A stretch of 64,000 bases of DNA from Erythrocercus mccallii. Its lineage: Eukaryota; Chordata; Aves; Passeriformes; Dicruridae. Where the stretch lies: contig VZRG01001506.1 of NCBI GenBank assembly GCA_013397435.1, positions 7,727-71,726 of the forward strand, in the 5' to 3' direction. Below the pieces are notes generated by a model, which was given only the letters and a program-made list of their open reading frames with translations, was not told the DNA's origin and ran no database searches. Below are positions 23,600-33,059 of this stretch, piece after piece; the first letter of the stretch is position 1, and every line of letters starts with the position of its first letter. The translations under genes and the position numbers were made by a program.

Positions 23600-26381
23600 G
23601 CTATTTGGCTGTAGTCATTGCAGCAAATACATCAAGCTATTGTGCTTCCCTTCCAAACCTGTCATCACATGCACCACCCCAGCTGCCAAAGCCTCTGCCA
23701 TTTTTTTTTCCTCCCCAGATGTTTCAATCTCCAGTTTGAAGCTGACATCTGGAGAGGTGATGTTGCAGAAATGCTATGCATCAGCAGGCCTAATATGGGA
23801 TATGCTATGAAAATGAAAATGACAGAAGTGACAGAACAAAACTAATGGGCATCCAGATGCAAGTCAATAAGTGATAAAGTGCCTGTCAGGAGTTTCCTAA
23901 TGCAAAAACAGGCAAGAAACCTTGTTTTACTGCAAGCCCTCCCAAGAGGGATGTGACATCTGGCCAGTCACAGTTTCTGGAAAAAAGGCCCATTCTGCAA
24001 TCTGAGTGCCCCAAGTCACTCAACATTTCCAGTGGCCCTCTCTGCTCCTCACTCCCACACGCTTGTTAAGACACTCTGGTCCTCTCCCATCTTTTCATCC
24101 TTTGCAGCCATTTCTGCTAAGGCAAACAGACATCTGAAATACCTCCTCCATTGTGTTTTGGGGTCTTAGCAATCTCAGGAGATGAGACTGCAGGCAGGGG
24201 ACATGGGGCATGAAGATAGGAAGACCTCCTTTAAGGAAGAGTTTCCAAAGAAGGGCTTAGAATAGTCCCCAGGCAATAGGCAATGGCTCTTTGAGTTCCA
24301 CCATGGGCAGAAAGAGCAGATTTTCTGTGCATTCTTTGTAAGAAACCTGTACTCATCAGGCTTGTGAAAGACGCACATTTCTGCTGGAGCAGCAGTTGCC
24401 TTTTTGGTGAAATCAAGAAGGAAACCATTGCTGGTGGGATTTTTGCAGCAAAGGGCCTGCAAACTGCAAATTTGTGTGCTTCGAGTTGGGAAAAGTGCTG
24501 ATTGTGGCTGACAGCAGCAATGGACTGCTTGATCCTTAAGGCATACAAAAAATTTACTGAAGGATTTTGGTGGCACATGAGTTCTGGAGGTCTCCTCTCC
24601 AACCTCCTGCTCCAAGCAGGACTGGCTGCAAAGCCAGAGCAAGTTGGTCAGTGCCTTGCCCAGTGGAGTTGAAAAATCTCCAAGGATGGAGGGCCCACCA
24701 CCATTCCAGGCCCTGTCTGGTGCATGCTAACCAGAGGTGCCTTGGTTACTACCAGTGGCTTCCTGCATTTATGAGGTCCTTGTAAGCTCCAAGAGCAGCC
24801 CAAGGTATGATTTGATCCCCCTCCCTCACCTCCTCCAGGGTGATCAAAACCACTCTTCCAGTGGCCACTGGACTCCTAATTTTGTCCCTGTCTCTCCAGT
24901 GCTGGTTGGTTTAGTGTTCAGAAAGGTGGAGAGAAAAGTGAAACAAATGTGTTCGCTGCACTAAGGCAGATTTAATTTTTTTTTTCTTCTGTAGACATGC
25001 TGAGGAATTCTCCAGCAGTTCAGACCGAAAAAGAAAACCCCAAACCCCAATTCTGGTCATTCTATTTACTCAAGGAGGAATGCAGGAATTCTGACTTACC
25101 CCAAAGTATCTTTGGTTACCCTGTGTCACTACAAATTTGTTAAGAGTAGAACTAACCCACAATCCCACTAAAGACACAACTGCAAGTTTTAATTCAAATA
25201 GCTACTGCAGCCCACAAAAGCAGCAAGACACAGCTCCTGCTGTACTTTCAGAAATACATCAGCAGAGAGAAAACAGGTAAGTAGGAAAAAGCCATGAGCT
25301 AGGCAAGTGTGATAAATTTTCAGGAAGCAGGAAGAAATAAATTTGGAGTTTAGCTCTTTTGCAAGTAATTCCTATTTTTTCAGTGAATATTTATATTGGC
25401 TCTGTGCTCCTATCTTTCCAGTCAAAATTCTGTTTCTCGCCACGTGATGATGTATTTTAACATGAGGCCAAAAGGGATTCATATTCCAGCTAAAGCAACA
25501 TGGATGTGCACATTATACACACATGATTTTTCTTCAGTGAGGCTGCCCAGAGAAAGGCAAGAAAGTTTCAGATCATTGCAAGCAGATGTGGTGTCGATCT
25601 CAATCAGCTCCCAGACCAGAAAGGGAAACCAAGCTCTGATGGGCAGCAATTCTCAGCAGGGAAAAGGGATTCCTGCTTGGAAAGAGAGTACAGTTTACAT
25701 CCCTTATGGAAATTCACATATTCTGCTATGGGAATAAAACCTGCTTCTAATGCCAGTTCTTACATGTCCTCTTTGACCACCCATGACACTGGAAGGACAA
25801 GCAGGTGGGGCAGAAGCACTGGTTAAATCGGCTGCTTCATGTGTGTCAAGACCTTTGGTTAGGGTACATATGCCCCAGGGAACTGCTGACTTCAGAATAA
25901 TCTCCCCAAACTGCACAGGAATGCCAGGAGAGGCTGCCTTAGCCATAGCTTTGCTTGGCAGAGAAGGTATCTTGGATTTAATCTTGGTAACCTAGACAAG
26001 GTCATCTGAAAGTTGGTTGCAGAGAGGCTTGGATGCCCCAAAAGAGCTGGAGCCCAGTCACAATATTTGTCCAATTTCAGGAGCTGTTGCTCAGCAGAGA
26101 TAACTCCTTAGGCCCTTGATTTACCTCCGAAGCTGGATAAAAACCACTTACACAGAGATCAGGCTTATACTGCCAAGAAGCATTCCTGGTTACTTTGGAG
26201 GAAACAGTACCTCAAAGAGAGTAAGATCCCTTAGCGAAGGGACTCATTTTTCGTTATCAATTACATTTGTGCTGTACATTGGGGCTTTCCCAACATAGTT
26301 TTGTTGGTAAGGATATGATCTTTCTTTCATCTATTTTTTTTTTAATTTATTTTTTACATTTCTAAAGTAAAAGACAGCTTT

Positions 26382-26407
26382 TCTGTGTTGCAAAGCTGCA
26401 ACACAGA
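26382..26407. repeat. Perfect 11-bp inverted repeat (hairpin)
   Basis: TCTGTGTTGCA is followed by a four-base spacer AAGC and then the exact reverse complement TGCAACACAGA. No T run or other terminator-like context would have meaning here. It is a strong local dyad in otherwise unremarkable intergenic DNA. Confidence 0.9.
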
Positions 26408-27955
26408 CCCATCCTGACTGAAGCAGCGGGTGAGGATGGAGATGTTAAAAAAGAGTGAGCACTGCAGAAAGCATTAGTGATTTACATGCAAAAGCAAACT
26501 TTACCTATATTGTATTTATGTCCATAGACCATTTTTTTTCCCTGGGAATATGTGAGTTCCCATCTCTTCAAAAGGAGGAGTTTGTTTTCAGTGGCAGTTC
26601 TTGGAACTGGAACACTAAGTCTGATGCCAACTGAAAAATTGATATGCAGAGGGTGCACCCTGCTGCTTTCCAGTTACTTGAATTCTTACCCTGGAGCTCT
26701 GGCTGCCTGTGCTTTTCTGGGAAACAAATAATCACATCAAACCTAAGGCATTTGTTTGAAGACAAATTTGAGGGTTCAAGAACCCTTTTGTTTAAATGGG
26801 GCCTCAGACAGAAACTGGAGATCCTTCATGTTTAAGTTGCTCTTTGAGCAATGGAACAAAGTACAGTTTCCTAGGCTCCTCTGTCTCATTTCCTTTCCCT
26901 TCCTTTCCACAATAACCTCTGTCTCCTCTTGCTTTCCTGAGCACCTGGTGATGCTGAGAGCTCCCCTGTCCCCAGCCCCCCACACAATCCACCTCCTGTG
27001 TCCCACAGGCTGGCCAGTTCTGATCAACCAGAACACTTTAGTGTAGGGAACTGCTGAGCACATTCTTGTTTCTTTTTGGAAGGAGAGAAGAAGATTCCAA
27101 ATCTTTTCCCTCGATTCAAAAACCAGGTTTTATTACAGAAACTACGGGAACTCAACCTGCAGAATTAAAAGAGAAGGAGATAAAGGTGAGCGTGTAAATT
27201 TTCTTATCCTGAGAAAGCAGGTTAACAGTGACATGTAGCAGCAATCTTAGTTACAACAGCTAAACTTGATATGCAGACCCCAAGAGAAGGGGTCTCTGTC
27301 TTTTGCTCTGCCTTGTGAGTTTAGACGAGCTTGTCTCTGGCAGCATTTTAATTTTTCTTTTAACCTAAGAGGACAAGCAGGATGGAGTTACAAATTACTC
27401 CAACTATAATTAACTTACAGTCTATGCAGAGCTAATCTTTGCGTTGCCAGCACGGATACAGGCAGGAAAGCCTTTCTCAGACCAGGTCCTATGTGCCAAT
27501 AGTTCTGGTCAATGATTATCCCTTGCAAAAAGCCTGTGACATACTCCCTCCAGTCACCTGTTTACATCCCAAATGTTCTCAAGTTCTGCTATTTCAAGCT
27601 TAACTCTTGTGACCTTACTCAATGATATTCAATCCAAGTCTCTTTACCATATCCTGCAAGGCAAACTGTTCAGGTCAGTTTTAGTAACCAGTGCTATGTC
27701 ATGCCTGTGGTCAATGACTCTAAGTATGCCCACGCCCATGTGTTTCCTAAATTTGGACATCTGTGATAGCAAACACCAGGGGCTGGGTGGGCAGTCCTGT
27801 TTCACCAAAGAAGAATTTGAGGCATTTTCACTCTTTGAGCATTCTCTTTCACCTTCTGAGCATTTTCTGGATGAATTCAGATTTACTAGAAGTCATCAGC
27901 TAAGCAGGATGAGCAAACCAATTGTGACTCCTGCAAAACGTTTCTAAGAGGTGAA

Positions 27956-27967
27956 TGAGTCAGATAA
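27956..27967 (+). promoter_or_regulatory. Composite TGAGTCA / AGATAA site
   Basis: A perfect AP-1/NF-E2 core, TGAGTCA (27956-27962), shares its last A with a perfect GATA-factor site, AGATAA (27962-27967). NF-E2 plus GATA pairs are the hallmark of erythroid enhancers, and this locus flanks the alpha-globin cluster. The 5' flank is GAA rather than the TGC of an ideal MARE, so NF-E2 binding would be suboptimal. Function is inferred. Confidence 0.3.
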
Positions 27968-28149
27968 CAGATCCACAGAGCAGAAGATATCCACCCCCTA
28001 CAGCAGCCAACTGTCAAATCTTACAGATAGCATGAAAACAGGCCAAGTATGGAGTAGGATTTCTCCTAAATTCTCCACCAGACCCAGTGGTTTGTGGCTC
28101 AGGGAGTTCCTGAAGCAGAGATGCTATGTCTGTATGTAATCGCCTGGAC

Positions 28150-28345
28150 AGACTTTTCTTCCTGGTATTTCTTCAATAGGTTCTTGAACTCAAACATTTT
28201 AGTATTCACAGTGTCCTGTGGAAATAAGCTCCTCAGTCTGTGTGTGAATTGTCCCTTTCTTTTTGATCCTGGCACTTTCTAGGCCATTTTCTTTCCTTTT
28301 CTGTCTTGTTCACTCTCCATGCCAAGTGTTGTAATGAACCTCTAA
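28150..28345 (-). mobile_element. Possible ancient CR1 fragment, antisense
   Basis: A stretch with GTGTCCTGTGGAAATAAGCT followed by a TGTGTGAATTGTCCCTTTCT-type segment resembles old amniote CR1 copies read in antisense. Divergence is high and the ends are unclear. It could be another ancient repeat. Confidence 0.35.
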
Positions 28346-28782
28346 GACAGAGAGTGAGCAAATCTCACTCACTACTTAACTTCTGGTCTCCTTTGGAAAA
28401 TGCTCTGCTGTTTTATCCCAGGGGAGCCAGTAAGTATGTGACCAATTTTTATGCCAGTACACTCAAACACGAGTTCCCTCCCAGCAGCATTTCCGTATTG
28501 CAAAAGGTACATGATTTCTCCTGTAAAAACAAATGACCATCATTAGATCAACTGCATCCTAATTTGCACAATTTTTCATCTGTTATGAGACACTGGTGGA
28601 GCTTATCTGAACTGCTGCTGTCTGCTGGCATGCTGACATTGCACAGGATGCAGAAAAATGGTGATTCTTCAGTGTATTAGCTTGACCTCAGCTTTGCACC
28701 CCTTTTATGCCTGTTTCTGCTCTAACTGCTCCAGGCCATCCATGTCAAAGGTGATGTGTTGCTCAGTCCAGAGGGTATGGAC

Positions 28783-28783
<1 letters not shown>

Positions 28784-28825
<42 letters not shown>
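28784..28825 (+). repeat. (CAG)14 trinucleotide microsatellite
   Basis: Fourteen uninterrupted CAG triplets are followed by CGG. A + strand frame of about 60 codons reads it as polyglutamine, but nothing else supports a protein there and no splice sites frame it. It lies about 4 kb upstream of the MPG CpG island. Confidence 0.97.
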
Positions 28826-28827
<2 letters not shown>

Positions 28828-29505
28828 GCACAGGGAAGGGATGTGAACCTCCTCCAGTTCAGGGAGCTGGTTTAAGCACAGCTCTGCACGTTATTGTACT
28901 GGTACAGTGGAGAGGAAACTGTTCTGAAGGAGAGGCAAGAATAAGTGGCTGGGGGCAAGGAGCCAGAGGAATTTCTTTAATTGGCTTTTTCCCTGCATCC
29001 AGCACATTCTGAGCACTGTCAGCAGAGGGGCAGAGCTGAAGATGGCCAACAGCTCTCAGGCTTGCAATGCTCTGACTGGACAGACATAGACATATTTCTC
29101 CACAAATCCCTCCAACACTCTCATGTATATGCTTTCTCTGTTCTGACTGATTTATAAGCATGCTTGCATCTTGATCTAGAAAATACTGAATGAACTGTCT
29201 TTAACCCCTTCAGAACAGGAAACTACCATGGCAAAAAAAGCTTGGCTGACTGTTGGTGCAGCTCCATCTCATCCTTCCTCACCGTCTGCTAGTTCAGCTG
29301 AGCCTTTGGTCTCACTCTCCAGCTTCCCATTGCTCCTGTGCAGCTGGGAGAGGCTCCCAGGCATGGCTGTCCTATGGTACCACCAAAACCAGTTTCACCA
29401 GGCATGCCACATAAGTCAGTCAGTCCTACAGATGTAGGGAGCAGAGCCCAGCAGTTTGCCCTGCTCACTTGGGTTTTAGCCTTTTTTTTTCTTTTTTTTT
29501 TTTTA
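28826..29505. other. Intergenic, nothing recognised
   Basis: No gene is seen between the CAG tract and the CR1 copy. A T-rich stretch at 29480-29505 directly abuts the CR1. Confidence 0.6.
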
Positions 29506-29783
29506 ATGGTTTGGGTTGGAAAGAACCTTACACAGAAAGAACCTTACAGCCCATCCACTTCCACCTCTGCAATGGGAAGGGACACCTTCAACTATCCCAG
29601 GTTGCTCCAAGCCCTGTCCAACCTGACCTTGGACATTTCCAGGGACAGGGCAGCCACAGCCTCTCTGGCAAACTGAGCCAGGGCCTCACCACCTCACAGG
29701 GAAGAATCTCTTCCTAATATCTAATCTATTTGTTTCTCTGCATTGAGCAATCCTGTGAAGCCACCCATTTCTGTTTTGTCAGA
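29506..29783 (-). mobile_element. CR1 LINE 3' fragment, antisense
   Basis: Read on +, it starts TGGTTTGGGTTGGAAAGAAC. It then runs through the CR1 antisense landmarks: CACCTTCAACTATCCCAGGT, CCAACCTGACCTTGGACA, GGGACAGGGCAGCCACAGCC and TCTTCCTAATATCTAATCTA. The start corresponds to the CR1 3' terminus, so the element lies on the minus strand. A 14-16 bp internal duplication (AGAACCTTACA repeated, 29521-29546) is a later change. It is truncated at its 5' end. Confidence 0.88.
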
Positions 29784-32273
29784 GAACAAAAATCTTTGTC
29801 TTTCACACAAAACAAACAAACAAATAAGACTCAGTAGAATCCATTAATAGGTTACTAAACAGGACTTGCCTGCCCTCTCTGGTCCAGAGCTGAGGCTCCC
29901 AGGAGCTGTGCTGCTTTACTGGGTTTTCCCATTGCTTGCAGTGCACCTGGAAGGATTCTTTGCACCCTGAGTGCAAGGCAGGTGGACCGGTACCTACCAT
30001 GGATATCCCCAAATTTAGGATAATACACACACATCTGCTTACATAACGAATTGAATGGGCTTGGTTTACAGAACTGGACATTTGATCTGTGGCTCAGCTT
30101 GGGTGTGGGAGGTACCAAAGTAGCTACAAGCACCTCTCCCTTCTAGCAGCGGGTTTGTTCTGGTACTAATTGAAGTGCTGTGTGCACCTCAGACGCTGGT
30201 TGGAAATAGCTCTGGATAAGACACACTGGCCGTTGTGGATAAGTAGGAAGCAGCAGCCAAGACTGGATGTCAGGAGAGGCCAGGAGGGGATGTCGTAAAA
30301 ACCCTCTGCTACTTGGAGTGCTTTCATCCACGAGAATTCTTCAACAGTTGGCTCATGAAGTGTTGCAGCTGTCCCACACTGCTGGCAAGAGCAGCGTGGC
30401 CACGTGAAGTGTCCAGGCGATGGCCAGTGGGGAATTCCGTGTCTCTGCCTAACGGGACAGAGGAGGCTTTCAGCAGACACTGCTGAAGCCTCATTTGGCA
30501 CCTTACAAAGAGAAAACTTGAAAATCTGCCCCTACTGCTTTGTCCTGCTTCCATGCTGCTCTGCAGTCCTGGCTGTAAAAGGATGATAAGTCAGGGCTCT
30601 GCACAGCCTGGGAGCTGTAGGGAACCACTCTGCAAACAGATTTTGCTCCAAGAAAAGCCTGGCATGCTGTATGCAGCCATTGTGCCACAGACCCCAGGGT
30701 CTCCACCAGCCAGATTTTCTAATCACAGATTCCAAGTCATTCCTCTCACATTAAAAAGTTTTTGCCCCACAGGGAGGGGAACTTTAATCTTCTCCAACAG
30801 ATCTGCTTTTACAGGAGGCTATTTTAGGCATTGATTCTGTAACAGTGAAGTTATTGGACAAATGAAGAACATGGCATATGATGTTGCTTGGAGCAATTTG
30901 CATTCCTCAGGTGCTAAAGGTTTTAAATACTTCCTTTGGGCATGAAATAGATCTGCTGCCAAAGAAGCCAGCATTCCTGAGAGTGCCTGTCCCACAGACT
31001 CCCACACGGGAAAAGTCTGCAGAGCTGAACTAGTCTGACCCCAGGAAATCCTTCCCACAGCTCTCATTCTTGCCCAGTTTCTCCTTTAAGTTTCATAATT
31101 CACTGAAAGATCAGTTTGATGTTCGGTTATCTCCCTTTTCACGCACTTTCTTGGCCTTCCTCTTTTATATTAATACCACATTAAAGCTGGGATGTGAACC
31201 ATGCAAGTCAGGAAGTCCGAGATGCTCTTTCAAAGACAGTCAGTCGACATTGTTAATCATTTTGAAATGATTGTTGTCTTTGCTAATACACAAACGGCAT
31301 GTTTCAGACTGGAGCAAAACACATCTGTGCAGCCAGGAGGTAACATCCCTCCACGGCTTCCTCACTCTTGTGAGCTTATTTTTATCTGTTTTAACTAAAA
31401 CATCATACAGAGATCTCCAGTATCAATACCTTTAAGATTTATTCATGTTTCCTTCCCTTTTTTTGTTTTGTTTTTACACCATTACAGTAGCAGTGCTATC
31501 ATGCTTTACAATGATTTAAGGGCTTTTCAGTGCATCCTTGAAGTTGCTTTGGGTTCCAAAGTATATCAGCTGTTTTCCATGGTCAAAAAGAATTAATATT
31601 GTGTAACAGACTCTATGTTTGCTCCATTCATGGTTTGTTTGGGTATTTTTTTACACCTTCTTATTAAACTGGAATAGTAACATTTGGAAATTCTGGGCTC
31701 CGTTATGGTTTATAAAAATGTCAGAGTTTTTCATCTGCCCTCTTCACATTTGAGCATGACTCCCTGCTCAAATGAACTGGTCCCTATTTCTGCCTCCATA
31801 AGAACCTTTAGCTACTCATACTCCTGGCTGCACCTCCAAAGCCGTCAATGTCCCCTAAAATTACAGTCAGTAATTTATCCTTCTCCCTTCCAAATTCAAA
31901 AAGCAGTAGACAGTAAATGCCTATTCTCTGCATCACTGGGTCCTAGCTGGTGCTATTCTGGTATAAGTATTTTATTACACAAATGGGAACGAATCCACTT
32001 GGATACATCAGACTTTCCCTCATACCCTTTGTGCAAACACATGTTTATGAATCAACAGCACTAACTGCATGTCCCCAGAATGTTGTGAGGAAAAATTGTA
32101 TTTTGACCCCATTTTCTCCATATGCTCCATCTGGATAAAAGCTGAAGCCAAGAATTTTTTCTGCGGGCCAGATACTTGTTATTTGGGGAACTGAGGGAGT
32201 AATTAATGTAGCTCTCTATAAAGCCAGCTTGCGACCATGCATATCCATCAGAATGCTTGTTCATGACCTTTTT
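29784..32273. other. Intergenic, nothing recognised
   Basis: About 2.5 kb lies between two antisense CR1 copies. It is moderately AT-rich, with no exon or RNA gene supported. Confidence 0.6.
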
Positions 32274-32276
32274 GGA

Positions 32277-32652
32277 GTAGAATCACAAAATAATTTGCAT
32301 TGGAAGGGACCTTAAAGATCATTCAGCTCCACCCGCTGAAATGGGCAGGGACAGCTCCCATTGTCCCAGGTCCTGTCCAACGTGGCCTTGGATGCTTCCA
32401 GGGATGGGACAGCCACAGCTCCTCCGGGCAACCTGTGCCAGAGCCTCGGCAGCCCCACAGGGAACAATTCCTTCCCAATAACCCCACTGTCAGTTTGACG
32501 CCATTCCCCCTTGTCCTGTCACTCCAGGCCCTTATCCAAAGTCTCCCTCCAGCTCTCTTGAAGACTCTTTAGCCTGTGGAAGGGGCTCTAAGGTCTCCGC
32601 GAGCCTTCTCTAATCCAGGCTGAACACGCCCAATTCTCTCAGCCGTTGTATT
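32277..32652 (-). mobile_element. CR1 LINE 3' fragment, antisense, beside MPG promoter
   Basis: Read on +, it follows the CR1 antisense 3' region closely for about 375 bp. Landmarks are TTGGAAGGGACCTTAAAGAT, AACGTGGCCTTGGATGCTTC, CCATTCCCCCTTGTCCTGTC, GGCTCTAAGGTCTCCGCGAG and CAGGCTGAACACGCCCAATT. It is the longest and best preserved CR1 in the window. It ends about 100 bp before the MPG CpG island, so the island is directly flanked by retroposon sequence. Confidence 0.92.
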
Positions 32653-32829
32653 GATGAACTAATGGTTAACATGAAAGACGAGGACTGGATGCTTGAAAAC
32701 CAGCGAGAGTTCAAACGCTGCTTTACAGTCTGTGCTCCAGAAATTGTCACCCACGTCGAGACACCGCTAAGGACGATCTGTAAAGCGGGAGCGCTGCGAA
32801 CCCCGCGCTCCCAGCGCCTCCTTCCCCTC

Positions 32830-32934
32830 ACGGCCGCACCGCCCCGGCCCGCCCCTCACGGCAGCTGCGGGGCTTCCGCGGGGCCGCCGCAGGGGCCGCG
32901 CGCGCCCCGCCCGCGGCGGGAACGGGCCCGGCAG
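32830..32934 (+). other. MPG: Probable MPG exon 1 (5'UTR)
   Basis: The sequence CCCGGCAG followed by GTGCGTGAGG at 32935 is a strong 5' splice site in the CpG island. Joined to the acceptor at 37643 it gives a short leader before the ATG. The start of 32830 is a guess, because the transcription start is not visible. In the frame that would continue into exon 2, the GC-rich sequence upstream has no supported ATG, so I treat this exon as non-coding. Some vertebrate MPG genes code N-terminal residues in an upstream exon, so an alternative N-terminus is not excluded. Confidence 0.45.
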
Positions 32935-32956
32935 GTGCGTGAGGGGGAGCCCGGGC

Positions 32957-33056
32957 ATGGCCGGGAGCGGCCGGGAGCCACCGGGAATGGCCGGGAGCGG
33001 CCGGGAGCCACCGGGAATGGCCGGGAGCGGCCGGGAGCCACCGGGAATGGCCGGGG
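32957..33056. repeat. 30-bp tandem repeat inside the MPG CpG island
   Basis: About 3.3 copies of a 30-bp unit are present, each made of three related decamers that begin CCGGGA (ending GCGG, GCCA and ATGG). Copies are essentially identical, which implies recent expansion or homogenisation. It begins about 20 bp downstream of the putative exon 1 donor, in the first part of MPG intron 1. Confidence 0.95.
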
Positions 33057-33059
33057 CGG

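Larger units (their letters stand above)
20596..27060. other. Intergenic sequence with small inverted repeats
   Basis: About 6.5 kb has no supported gene. It contains an 8-bp inverted repeat around a duplicated GTGTGTAAATA segment (23564-23599) and a perfect 11-bp stem hairpin (26382-26407). T-rich stretches occur near 24975 and 26335-26350. No CR1 copy is clear enough to annotate. Confidence 0.6.
27061..28783. other. Intergenic, possibly old repeat-derived
   Basis: No gene is supported. The segment has an irregular, moderately AT-rich texture, an inverted poly(A) hexamer (TTTATT near 27128) and a patch at about 28150-28340 that resembles an old antisense CR1. It also holds a composite TGAGTCA/AGATAA site at 27956-27967. 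A decayed LTR is possible, but I cannot place terminal repeats or a target duplication. Confidence 0.4.

Noticed and set aside
24660..24960. A CR1 copy beginning AAAATCTCCAAGGATGGAGG
   Set aside because: Only the first 60 or so bases resemble CR1 antisense, and the rest does not continue the family sequence.
27100..28600. A solo LTR or decayed endogenous retrovirus
   Set aside because: There is an inverted TTTATT and an unusual texture, but no terminal TG...CA pair, target duplication or gag/pol similarity could be shown.
28658..28846. Polyglutamine-encoding open frame
   Set aside because: Only the CAG microsatellite is distinctive. No splice sites, similarity or other coding sign support a gene.
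29017..29034. CTCF-like core (TCAGCAGAGGGG) as an insulator
   Set aside because: A key C of the core is replaced by G, and a single imperfect match in 64 kb is expected by chance.
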